Origin: Notholithocarpus densiflorus
Lineage: Eukaryota > Streptophyta > Magnoliopsida > Fagales > Fagaceae
NCBI GenBank assembly: GCA_030021035.2
Contig: JARYZH020000250.1
Location: 337,413-401,412, forward strand
Direction: 5' to 3'
DNA length: 64,000 nt
Below the pieces are notes generated by a model that worked only from the letters and a program-made list of their open reading frames with translations, made no database searches and was not told the origin of the DNA. Position numbers and translations under genes: made by a program. Below are positions 53,320 to 63,959 of the stretch, one piece after another. Each line of letters begins with the position of its first letter. Position 1 is the first letter of the stretch.

Positions 53320-56200
53320 AATTTTTTTTTTTTTTAATAAAGAAAATAACATGTATTTGCCATTTGGAAAGTCATGCAACAAATTACTTGATGTAAAATG
53401 CATTACTTTGAATTCACTACTTATATCAAGAATGAACTTAGTTAAACTTATTAATATTTATTTAATAATTTTAAAATTATACAAATCCTAACATTGCTGT
53501 GTAAAACAAATGAACAGATTGATTAAGAAAATATGAAAGCATGTTATGAATAAACTTTAAACAAGTATGCAAACAAACATGTGAATAAAAAAAAACTAAT
53601 AAACAAATTACTTACTTGCATAAATTCTTTAAACAAATGGGGGAATTGCTTTAGAAGTCTGAGAGAAAGGATCTCTCTAAAATCTAAAGCATTAGCACTT
53701 AACAAAAAAGAAAATCTTAAAGTCAGACTTCCAGAGTTTCTTTTACGTTAAGGGGAGAGGAATGTTGAATTTTGGTTTTTCTCCTCTAGTTATAGAGGTG
53801 TATCTGCTTAAAAAATAAGTTAGGGTTGCTTTAGAAGTTAGAAGACACGAGTTAGGTCAGATATTATCTCAAAAAATTAAATTTGATGAGTTTTGACCTG
53901 AACAAAACGTATCTGGGCCCATTTTGCAATTTGTGCTAATCGACACTATTGAAGTGCTGGGTGGCACTTTCCAACTGCTGATTAGCACTCCTAACAGCTT
54001 CACCCGATTCTGTCTTCTTGCACATTTTGGACTCTTTTTTGGGCATTTTTCTGAGCTGGGAATTATACTTGGACGTGTCTTGGACTCACATTCCTGATAA
54101 AATTCACCTTAACTTGATAATTAAATGTTTAAAATAATTATCTCAAAGATAATCACCCTAAATCTTAATTATTAGTTTAATTTTTAACATTTTCAGATTA
54201 TTTCTTTTATTCCCATGCAACCAAACTTATTTTAACAAAACTACTTAACCAATTACAAAAATTAATTTAATTAATTTTAATTATTAACCAATCAAAATTA
54301 ATTTCAATAATCACATGTGATTAATTCCTTCCAAATAAATGCATGCATGCTGTTAAAATTTAATCTTATGATGTCTTTTGATTCGACCGCCCGATTCAGG
54401 AACCGAACGTATCGTTGTGATCGTTAGAATCTCAAAATCATTTTTATGATATGTGATGAATGACTTAATGAGTGAAATGCAATCATGATTTTTGAGTGCT
54501 TAGAATGATTATTTTGGTCATCTCTCAAGGTTAAATTATGGGTGTAAAATTGAATGTCTACATAAGTATTTCAAGAGTAAACAAGATGTAGTACTATAAA
54601 GTATAAACCAATAAAAGTTAATAGCAAATCTTGTAGTTTAACTAGTTCCTGGTTGGTGTGTCCATAACATTCAATGTTCAAATCTCTCATCCCACATTGT
54701 AAATTTGTAACTATCGAAATAAAAAAAGAAAAAGAAAAAAGTGGTAAGTCATCTAATACAAAAATTAATTTTCCAAATGACTTTTTGAATATATATTATT
54801 ATTTTTAGTTGGCTTTATGTAGGAAATATGATTAGGATGCATAGGAAGAAGAGAAAAAAGAAAAGACAAATTTTTAATTTAGAACCATATTTCCATTTCC
54901 TTTTAGAAGAATTACTGGTTTAATACTTTTCTTAAAGTGATATTCCCACGTTGGGTGGTGGTTTTCAAAATGGAATTTGCTTAATATATGGGCTGTAATT
55001 TAAAGCACCCAATAGGCCTATACCTTTTATACCAAAACGAATGAAGTATCTTATATCTATATCTGAGATGCTTCTAACCAATTGGGTTTTTTTTTTTTTC
55101 TAAACAGAGCTTGAATACTTCATTTTTTTGGTCCAGTCGATCCAACCATAAATTAGTCTAAACCATTAATTATTATAAAAAGAATGAAAAAAAAAAACAT
55201 AAATGGAAAATGTTAATCTTCTTTCTTCTAACTTTTTAATCAAAGATGCTTCACTATCGGCTATGCACTAAAATTTTTCCAGCTATTCAAAACAACACAA
55301 CGAATCCACTAAAGGATAATATAATATTTTCATAGAGCAATACTTTTTTTTAATAGGTAGATAATGGGAATAAAGAGGTAGCGTTCAAATAAAAAATATT
55401 AAATACTTCTTATCAATACATATATATATATATATTTATATGAAAATTGAAATACAACACCAAAAAAAATGTTACTCACTTGAACCAATGCAATACTTAA
55501 TATTGTTATATAATTTGTACTCTATAACCATTGAAGGGTCCTTCTACTATATCCTTTATTTCTTTCTTTCTTTCTTTCTTCTTCTTCTTTTTTTTTTTTT
55601 TTTTTTTGGTATAATATTTACCTCAATCTCAACAGTAAATTTGGTGGTGTTTTAATCCTGACCTTTCATATAAAATTTTAATGGATACTAGTTACCGGCA
55701 AAGTAGGTAAGCATATATATACAAATAAAATAAAATAAAAAAATTAGATGGTTATCTCTCTGGTGTTCTCTCAGCGCTCTCTCTAGCATTCTTCCAGATC
55801 TCTCACTCTCCCAAAATGATAAAAATGTTTTTGATATTGTTAAAGGTAAGACTCGAAAGGATAAAACCCTAAATTCAATGTCTTTTTTTTTTTCTTTTTT
55901 TTTGCTTTTTCTTCCCCTTTCTCCTTTTTTTTTTTGGTTTTTTGGGGCCACCCATTTGTAAAAGTAGATATATACGATTTCAAATGATTATCGTTGACTT
56001 TCCTGTGGGTATTGGGTACGGGGTGGGTGGGGAGGACTCCTTAATCTTATCATGATTTTTGAATTTGAGTCTATTTGTTCTGTTGGAGTAGCACGTGTGA
56101 TGTGTATGTGGGTTTGTGTTATTTTATTCAAATAGATCCTACAAATAATTATAAAATCCATGTTTTTGTGAATTAAATCAATAATATGATTATGTTTTCT
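53320..56200. other. AT-rich interior of the large hAT-like element
   Basis: No supported gene. Contains A/T runs, a TA microsatellite (55415-55437) and CTTTCTTTCTTTC/T-run sequence (55560-55607). A short basic - strand frame near 55700-55950 is built on an A-rich/K-rich composition and is not credible as a protein. Confidence 0.45.
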
Positions 56201-56214
56201 TAAAGCATTAGAAT

Positions 56215-56600
56215 TGCCTTTAAAGCATTAGTATTATAGTAGGTATTTTGCTAAAATGCTAAATTTATTATCAAAATATAGCAAAAGTGGGTTGCATTAA
56301 TGGAGCAAAACCCATTTCTTTTTGCTACTAAGTTACAGTGCACACAATAACTAAGATGGTAAAAAAAAATTATTAAAATATATATTATTTTATTGTGTTG
56401 GTGGTGGTGGTTGTTGTTTATTGTAATAATTATATTATTTTATTGTGCTGTTTATATTATCTTATTGTATTGAATGCTAAAATAAAACCACTAATTTGAG
56501 TTTTTTGTAAAGTGGGGTGGTAAAATAGATAAAATAACTTTTTGTGATGCCAAATTGCTAAAATTTTGGCACCACCAATGTTGATACTCTTATTGTTCCA
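56215..56600. repeat. probable AT-rich MITE
   Basis: Left words TTGCTAAAATGCTAAATT and right words GCCAAATTGCTAAAATTTTGG suggest imperfect inverted ends around a GTTGGTGGTGGTGG-containing centre. No clear duplication was found. Non-coding. Confidence 0.35.
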
Positions 56601-56859
56601 ATTATGGTTGGTTAGTGCTTAAATATTTATTTTATATATATATATATATATATATATTGAGAATCCAATAGGGTTCTATTGAAACAATAAATTTTGGTTT
56701 AGCTGAGAGATAAAATGAAGACTTTAAAATCTTAAATTTACAAGTTTTGGAATATATTGTATGTTAGATAAAATTTCAAATAATTAACAAAGTTATTTTA
56801 AAGCAGCTGACGTAACTGTGGGTGGGTAAGATGGGGTTGTATAGGTGATAGTGATTTTT

Positions 56860-57017
56860 CCCTCCTATCTTGATGGATTCACAAGAAGTGTACCAATCAA
56901 GAAAAAGAGAAATTATAAGAATGACGTTGTAAGGGAAATTGCAGAAAAGTTGGCAAAGGAAGCAAAGAAGAATGAGCTGATATTGAGTTCTTCAGAAACT
57001 ATCAAGAGCCTTGGGTG
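56860..57017 (+). pseudogene. possible captured exon
   Basis: An open frame reading SYLDGFTRSVPIKKKRNYKN, then DVVREIAEKLAKEAKKNELI, then LSSSETIKSLG and TGA. Unlike the other frames in the element it has balanced composition, a basic patch and an amphipathic helix-like run. I cannot assign a family. It may be a host-gene fragment carried inside the 8.9-kb hAT-like element, or a chance frame. Confidence 0.3.
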
Positions 57018-57430
57018 ATTACTGCCTGAAGGAATATGGGGTTATTTCTGTGCCAGATGTGACATAAAGGAACATAACTAGCAGAGATATATTGGTTATA
57101 TTGGAAACAGATGGGGTATGCATTTTCTTGACGATGGTTCCAACTCTCTCTGTTCCTCTCTTTTGGCTAGGACCTTCCAACTTTCTCTTAAGCTCACAAT
57201 GGCTCACTTTTTTTCCCCTCTTATTCGCAACTCATTATAATTTCCATTGTTATTGTGAGTAGATATTTTAGAATGACGAAATACTCAGCTGTCAGATACA
57301 GAGCTATTGAGTAGTAAGCAAGTTCTAAATATTTCAATGAAACTTATATTTTCTATGAAATTATACTGTATTAATTTCAGTCTTTAATATATTAACATAT
57401 TTATGTATAAATCTAGCCATAATTAATTAA

Positions 57431-57588
57431 GAGAAGTGTTATGTCCACAATATTTTCACAACAAATCATAAGTGGTAAGTTGTTATTGGCTCTAATTTGA
57501 ATTCACAACTTAAATTACTTTTTTAACCACCTATAACAACCTACCACTTAAAATTTGTTGTGAAAATGTTGTGGATACAGCATTTCTC
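57431..57588. mobile_element. Mutator-type MITE
   Basis: 158 bp with inverted ends GAGAAGTGTTATGTCCACAA and, from the other end, GAGAAATGCTGTATCCACAA, extending about 40 bp. The flanks are ATTAATTAA (57422-57430) and GTTAATTAA (57589-57597), a 9-bp duplication with one transition. A half copy of the same family lies at 62255-62292. Confidence 0.78.
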
Positions 57589-58037
57589 GTTAATTAATTT
57601 TGTTAATTTTTTATTAATATATTTATTTTATGGTATATTTTATGGTTTTGATAACTATGCTGAAGGTTTATTTCTTCTTCTTTTTAGAAGTCAAGAACGT
57701 GACAACGTTTATCATGTGGGTACACCATACAACATTATGTGTGCTCAAAAGGACTATTTTTTTTTTCATTTAATTTTTCCTTTTACAGATTCTTTGAAAT
57801 TGGGTTATTTCAGATTAATTAATATGTTCACTTCGACATTTATGTTGCTATTTGGAAGAGCAAAAAAAGGAATAGAAAAGGTTCATAAAGAATATCATTT
57901 TTAATTGAAAATGGATAAAATAAAATAAAAAGTGGTGTTTTTTTTTAGAACTCTTAACTACACGTGGGTAAGAAACATTTTAATTGGAATGAATGGGTTG
58001 AAGAGTGGATAGATTATATCACAAATTGTGTTTGTAA

Positions 58038-58393
58038 GAGCACCACAGTAGGTAGATGTGGGATATATGCCAAATGCTAAATATTTGGCACATATCCCAC
58101 ACCATCAGGAAAATCAGCTCCCCATCAGATATTGCATATGTTGTAAAATTATACAATTTGTGTCCGTACCGTTGCAAATTTGCAACGGTACGGACAGATG
58201 TGGTAAACCAAAAATTATTATTTTATTGTATTTTAATGTATTTTAATGTGTAGTAAATATTATTTTAATATATAGAATTGAATTATAAAACATCTGATAA
58301 ATGAGATGTTGTAAAATGATGTGGTAAAATAATAAAGTAAGTATTTGATGTGGTAAAATGGCATAATTTTTGCAACATCTGCTACGAATGCTC
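58038..58393. mobile_element. Tourist/PIF-like MITE candidate
   Basis: The ends are GAGCACCACAGTAGG and, from the right, GAGCATTCGTAGCAG, flanked by TAA on both sides (58035-58037 and 58394-58396), the 3-bp duplication expected for PIF/Harbinger elements. It contains a hairpin around 58066-58104 and a perfect 36-bp palindrome at 58161-58196. The short duplication in AT-rich DNA is weak evidence on its own. Confidence 0.5.
58161..58196. repeat. perfect 36-bp palindrome
   Basis: TGTCCGTACCGTTGCAAA is followed immediately by its exact reverse complement, with no spacer. The symmetry ends at both edges. It is GC-richer than its surroundings. No known site matches by eye. Confidence 0.9.
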
Positions 58394-58769
58394 TAATATA
58401 TATATATATATATTGAATTTTCGTAGGTGTCATATATTGACTAGTGTGTGACATATTTTATGGATATTTAATAATAATAATAAAATAATGAAAAGTGGAT
58501 TTCTAGTGTAATTAATAATTTGTTCACCATCTTTCCTCTTGAGCATTGCAATGTATGGAGGTGGTGGTGGTGGGCCGTTCTTCTTCAATCAAATGGTGGA
58601 ATGTGAAGATAGGATCGATACTGATTAGATTACTAAAACTATGAATGAAAAAGATGAGCCTGCCATGTTTGTTGAGGCTAACGTTTTTTTTTTTTTTTTT
58701 TTTTTGACTGAAAAAGGTAGACAAACTAACGTTAAAATATTAGGTATTTAGCCAAAACAAACAAACGTG

Positions 58770-59381
58770 TCACGTTTTTTTATGACTTAGGAGCTCCTCT
58801 ATATTAGCTGTGAGTGTCTGAATTTGCAGGGCTAATGCCGTTGCATCTTGAGGTGTGTTAGACTCCATCTGGGTGTTGGAAGGGGTAGAGCTATGTTATC
58901 AAACTAGGGTTTGAAGTCGTCCCCACAGACGACGCGAAACTAATAATGTCAAAAATCGTCAGTTGCTTATGTTCGTCCAAATGGAACGCGTCGTTGGCGC
59001 TTCAAGGAACCTGCACGAGATCAAAAGATAGAACTTTGCTTGATTGGTCATTGGTGTGGTGTCGGCCACCGAACCTCCGATGATAAAGTCAAATGAAAAT
59101 TGAGTATATTGAGCAAAGATAATGATAGTATGCAGGTCTCTTGTTATTTAAATGTAAGTGTCTGAGTACCTTTTCTAGGAGTCTAATATTGTTTATATAT
59201 AGGGTCTTCCCTTCTAGTAACGTCTTCTTGTGGCTCAACGAGATGGCTTGATGTCCCCTCCAACGGCCATATCTCCTATATTTATTGGTGTGTAACGGTT
59301 CCGCCATTAAATGTCTGTTTAATGGCGCTTCTGATCGTCCAGTGTGGATTGTCTGGACGAAGTGAATTATTTGGTTCATCA
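58770..59381 (-). mobile_element. truncated gypsy: one LTR, primer-binding region and start of gag
   Basis: The LTR occupies 58941-59381 on the - strand, starting TGATGAACCAAATAATTC. It is followed by a degraded primer-binding region (GTTTCGCGTCGTCTGTGGGG) and a gag start at 58868 reading MESNTPQDATALALQ, close to gypsy1 and gypsy2. Sequence identity ends near 58770 after about 30 codons. The rest of the element is gone. Confidence 0.75.
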
Positions 59382-59735
59382 CCTAGCATATAACTTTTGT
59401 CCTAAGTCCTAACCCTGACCATCTATGACTATAATGAGAATATTTGTTAGCTCCCAAGTGTTGGAATTTATATTAAAATATCACGGGAAAGTTTATGTCA
59501 ATATTGAATTAAGATTTGATAACCACTATTAGATATTATGGCCTGTTTGGTTGTGTTGTTTAAACGACAGTTTTCGTTGTTTAAACAACGCAACACGTAT
59601 TTCCACAACACTTTTTCATTCACATGTATTTCCATAATACTTAAACAACGTTACTAGAACAACATTACTAAAAAAAAAAAAATTATTATTTATGTTAAAT
59701 AGCATGTGCTATCAATCCATAAGTAGTTTTAGATA

Positions 59736-60117
59736 GAGTAAACTACTATTTTGGTCCCTAAACTTTACTAAAAGTTTATTTTTCGTCTCTAAACTTTAAA
59801 AAGTTCTTTTTCATCCCTAAACTTTGTAAATAGTTTTTTGAATAGTATAGAGACAAAAATAAGGATGAAAAAAGAACTTTTTCAATAGTTTAGGGATGAA
59901 AAACAAACTTTTAGTAAAGTTTAAGGACATAAATAAAACATTTTCAATAGTTTAAAGACGAAATATGGACTTTTCAATAATTTAGGGACGAAAAATGAAC
60001 TTCTTAAAGTTTAAGGATAAAAAACAAACTTTTAGGGATGAAAAATGAACTTCTTAAAGTTTATGGATAAAAAACAAACTTTTGGTAAAGTTTAGAAATC
60101 AAAATAGTATTTTACCT
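59736..60117. mobile_element. Mutator-type MITE with long arms
   Basis: 382 bp flanked by a perfect 9-bp duplication TTTTAGATA (59727-59735 and 60118-60126). The ends GAGTAAACTACTATTTTGG and, from the right, AGGTAAAATACTATTTTGA lead into mirrored ACTTTACTAAAAGTTT / AAACTTTTGGTAAAGT words, and the centre repeats TTTAGGGATGAAAAA phrases. Non-coding. Confidence 0.85.
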
Positions 60118-60670
60118 TTTTAGATATTAACAGAGTCCTAGGAGTACTGAGGCCTTAATTTTAGCTTTAGCTTTATTTTGGCATTGGATGTTAGTTTGTT
60201 CCTTGATTTTAGTTTTTGAACATTGGTCTTATCTCTGTGTATAAATGATCAAGTTAAAATAACAGGTGTCATTTATGTGAATTTAATGATGTATACTGAC
60301 CTATGAATTATTAGTAGCTAGACAAGCGGTGCAATTTACAATTGAAACGTGATTCAAAGGTAGTAATAAACATTTTACGCAGGGGTGGTTTGGAATAATC
60401 TCATGTTGGCCACATTATTAAAGACATTGTGTCTGTTGCAAGCTCTCTACAGAACTTTTCCTTCTCTTATGTTGTTAGGCAAGATAATACAGTTGCACAT
60501 GTCTTAGCACATAGAACAAAAATTTCTTTTCCATTACAAGTCTGGATGGAGTCTGTTCCACCAAATTTAGACTTTGTTGTTTTGACTAATTTCTCATTTG
60601 TTTGATTCATATAACTGAATGTTCTTTCTTCTATAGGGAAAAAAAAGGTGTTAACCGGTAAGGTACAATA

Positions 60671-61000
60671 CAATAGGAGTAGGGGTGGTGAGTTAGGGTG
60701 ATAATTCGTGTTCGTGTGTAGGGTTCGTATTGTGTTGACTCGTGAGTATTCAATTATATTGGTTAACACTAACCTGACACATTTATTAAACGGGTTAGGA
60801 TTCATCGACCCTAACATGACCTGTTTATTAAATTATACAATAGGAGTAGGGGTGGTGAGTTAAGGTGCCAATTCATATTCGTGTGTCTGGTTCGTATTGT
60901 GTTGACTCATGAGTATTCAACTATATTGGTCAACACTAACTTGACACATTTATTAAACAAGTTAGGATTCATCAATCCTAACATGACTTGTTTATTAAAA
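60671..61000. repeat. 167-bp tandem duplication of a hAT-family end
   Basis: CAATAGGAGTAGGGGTGGTGAG recurs at 60671 and 60838 (period 167). Each copy carries GTATTGTGTTGACTC, GAGTATTCAA and ACCTGACACATTTATTAAAC-type words of the TAGGGGTGGCAA hAT family. Downstream, 61100-61240 matches the interior of the 20404-20978 element in reverse. It is a partial, rearranged family member lacking its right terminus. Confidence 0.7.
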
Positions 61001-61240
61001 GAGACAATCATGTTGACCTGTTTTATAAGATTTTAGTATTAACCCATTTGATCTGAAATATGAAAAACCAAACAAATAGATTTTTTTTTTTTTTTTAATA
61101 TTGAATTTAGAACTAACAAGTAATTACATTATAAATAATCATTTTAAGCCAAAAACATATCTCAATATCACAAATAATCAATCACAATATGTCAAATGAA
61201 AATTAACTACAACAATTAATAAGTTTATATACCTAGGGTT

Positions 61241-62070
61241 TTGAAAATAACACAAAGATAAGTAAAACAAATACACAAGTTTTATTTCTAAACAATATCA
61301 ACATCCCAAAATATAAAACAAAATTACAAATGACTTATTGGATAACTCATTTGACAAAGAATAAAAACATATAAGAAATTTACAATCTTGAAAATTAATT
61401 TTATAATCTATTATCAATTGTGGTTGGCACTCTATTTCAATTTGAGATATACATTAAAGTTTGATTGTTTACTTATTTATACATGGTCTCCTTTTATGAA
61501 TATCATATCATTGTTAAGCAACACACACTCTAGGAAATATTAAAATTTATTTTGAAAAACCGTTTATTTTGGACATAAATTGTTAAAAAATAGGTCTAAG
61601 CATTCGTTATTTATGCTAATTTGATACTTTGGCTTCACTATTTTCACACTTGTGAATATTTCTCACACATGTCTACAATTTTAAATCTATGTTTTTAACT
61701 CTACTGTAACCAGATTATCTTGGCATATACTTTGCTATTTGATATCTTAAAATCTTTACTCATTACAGAATGCTCAACCATTAGTCTTTCAATTAATTTG
61801 TATGCAGTTATGTAAATGTCTCAATTGTTTCCTTAAAGCTCACAACAAACAATTAAACTAATATTGTCTTTATTTTATTTTATTTTTTACTAAAAAAAAA
61901 AAAAGTTTTAAAACATGGTTTGAGTTTAGGTCGGGTCGGGTCGGGTCGGGTTGACCTGCAAAAAAACACCGATTGGGTCACGAGTCAACCCATTTTTGCT
62001 TCGGGTAAAAAAAAATCGGGTTCAGGTCGGGTATTTTTTAGGTCGAATCGGGTCGGAAAATTCTGACCCA
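61241..62070. other. AT-rich right interior of the large hAT-like element
   Basis: No supported gene. It ends in GGGTCGGGTCGGGTCGGG words (61930-61950) and an A run, the right subterminal region of the 53230-62084 element. Confidence 0.5.
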
Positions 62071-62254
62071 TTTTGCCATGTCTAGATAGCAGGTTAGGAT
62101 GGAAAATGCTACTCTTCTCCCTTCCAAAATCATCAGTCCAACCTAGTCCAATCCAACCTAAACTCATGTAAATTCTCAGCTGAAAACATATGGATGCTTA
62201 TTTATTTATACTATATGGATGCTTATCTTTTTTTTTTTTTTTTTTTTTTTTTAG

Positions 62255-62292
62255 GAATGTTATATTCACAATATTTTCATAACAAATTTTAA
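62255..62292. repeat. half copy of the GAGAA-type Mutator MITE
   Basis: AGGAATGTTATATTCACAAT and the following CATAACAAATTTTAA match the left arm of the 57431-57588 element. The second arm is missing; another repeat begins at once. Confidence 0.5.
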
Positions 62293-62898
62293 GGCTTTGT
62301 TTGAGAGTTCATAAGAGAATGGAATGGAATGGAAAAGAATAATCATAAAAGAATGTAAAGGAATGGAATGTATTTGAGTAAGGAAAGGAATGTAATGAAA
62401 TTAAGTAACCTTATTTGGATGTTTTAAAATAAACGAATGGAAAGAAATGAAAATGAATGGAATGTAAGTAACCTTGTTGGGAAATATCATAAAGAGAAAT
62501 GAATAAAATCATTTTATGACAATATTACCATTAGACTTCTTTTTTAAAATAGAGGGTTGAATCTATAGGGGTATTTTGGGAGATTTAGTAAAAAAATTAT
62601 TAAATCTAATTCTATTCCCTCCAAGTCCTCTCAATTTTGGGGGGAATGAAAAATTGAGGTTTTAAGGGAATAGAGTGTAATAAGTGTTTCCTCCGATCCA
62701 TTTCATTCCCTCACACTTAAACTCCAAAATAAGAGAATGAAATTTTCATTCTTTTTATTAAAACTCTCAAACAAGGGAAAAATACTTTTTATTCCCTCCA
62801 TTAAAACTTTCAACACAAGGAAATAAAAGAATATTCTAAAATTATTATTTTCATTCATTTCCATTCTATTCCATTCTCTCCTCCCAAATGAAGGCTAA
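62293..62898. repeat. foldback repeat with GAATGGAATGG arms
   Basis: The left arm, GGCTTTGTTTGAGAGTTCAT followed by GAATGGAATGG words, is mirrored on the right by CCATTCTATTCCATTCTC and CTCCCAAATGAAGGC. The interior has further inverted phrases (CATTCCCTCACACTTAAACTCC near 62702). Probably a non-autonomous DNA element; no duplication is certain. Confidence 0.6.
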
Positions 62899-62899
62899 G

Positions 62900-63190
62900 A
62901 CTTTATTTGGGAGTTCATAAGGGATTAGAATGGAATGATCATAAAAGAATGGAAATGAATGGATAGCCTTCATTTGGGAGTTCATAAAGGATTAGAATGG
63001 AATGATCATAAAAGAATGGAAATGAATGAAATGGAATGTAATGTATTTAAGCAAGAGAAATGAATGGAAAAAAAAAAAAAAACAAAAAGAATGGAATGGA
63101 ATTAAATAACCTTATTTGGATGTTTTAAAATAAAGGAATGCAAATGAATGGAATGTAAGTAATCTTGTTTGGGAGTAATATAGAGTGAAA
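62900..63190. repeat. tandem copies of the GAATGG foldback arm
   Basis: GAGTTCATAA recurs at 62911 and 62978 (period 67), each with GGATTAGAATGGAATGATC. A third, diverged arm runs to about 63190. It derives from the same family as 62293-62898. Confidence 0.6.
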
Positions 63191-63727
63191 AGAATGGAAT
63201 TATGTGGCAGTCCTCTAAAATATTGTACTAATAGTTTGAAAATTGCATCTATTGAATGTTTTATTAATTCTGATACTAATATTTGATTGCTTAATTATCA
63301 AAAACATATTTGATTGCTTGATTTATATTTGAACTTCGAGAATGAAAAGAGATACGAGTGCTATTCTTATTTGAAGTTTAAGACAAGCAAATCATTTTAT
63401 TGATAAAGTGAGCGTGAGTGTCGAATTCGATTTTGGATATGCTTATAATTATTTATGCACTATTGAGCAACAAATTTAACGCAACCTTCTTCAACTAATG
63501 ATTTTTAAGGGAATTCTCTATTTTCCTTATGTTTCTTAAGGAAATTTCTTTGGTTTTGATAGGCATAAAGATAGTTATCAAATAGAAGTGGTTCTCAACT
63601 TCACAAGAACAATAAACTAAGAAAAGGGAAAGGACGATTGGTAGGTAAAAGGGTTCATTTCGCAACTCTCCCTGTCACTATCAAGAACAATGAACTAAGA
63701 AAAGTTGTGTTCAGTGGAAGCGTGTTC
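63191..63727. other. AT-rich DNA, no supported gene
   Basis: AAGAACAATAAACTAAGAAAA and AAGAACAATGAACTAAGAAAA (63605 and 63686) form a short direct repeat. A frame starting at 63638 runs into the TA microsatellite and is not credible beyond its first 30 or so codons. Confidence 0.4.
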
Positions 63728-63959
63728 TCTATTGATACAAAAGCAAAAATTAGTAGCTATCTTGACCAATCATCAATATATAAATATATATATATATATA
63801 CATATCTATTGATACAAAAGCAAAAATTAGTCGCTATCTTGACCAATCATCAATATATATATATATATATATAAATATATATATATATCTATTGATACAA
63901 AAGCAAAAATTAGTAGCTATCTTGACCAATCATCTATATATATATATATATATATATAT
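63728..63959. repeat. tandem units with expanding TA microsatellites
   Basis: TCTATTGATACAAAAGC starts units at 63728, 63805 and 63888. Each has a constant core of about 50 bp (GCTATCTTGACCAATCATC) followed by a TATATA tract of different length. The cores differ by one or two bases. Confidence 0.9.

Larger units (their letters stand above)
53230..62084. mobile_element. 8.9-kb hAT-like element with perfect termini
   Basis: The ends are TAGACATGGCAAAA and TTTTGCCATGTCTA, a perfect 14-bp inverted repeat, with a perfect 8-bp duplication GATAGCAG (53222-53229 and 62085-62092). Subterminal GGGTCGGGTC / GACCCGACCC words lie inside both ends. No hAT transposase (BED finger, catalytic core or dimerisation domain) is visible across 8855 bp. 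The interior is AT-rich and contains at least two Mutator-type MITEs, one Tourist-like MITE, a gypsy fragment, a partial second-family hAT copy and a possible captured exon. It is non-autonomous and enlarged by later insertions. Confidence 0.87.

Noticed and set aside
55688..55951. Lysine-rich - strand frame starting MAPKNQKKKGERG
   Set aside because: It is created by a T/C-rich tract and has no domain; chance composition is the simpler explanation.
57560..57904. 114-codon + strand frame with F/L-rich sequence
   Set aside because: It begins inside a Mutator-type MITE and has an AT-driven hydrophobic composition; no family resemblance.
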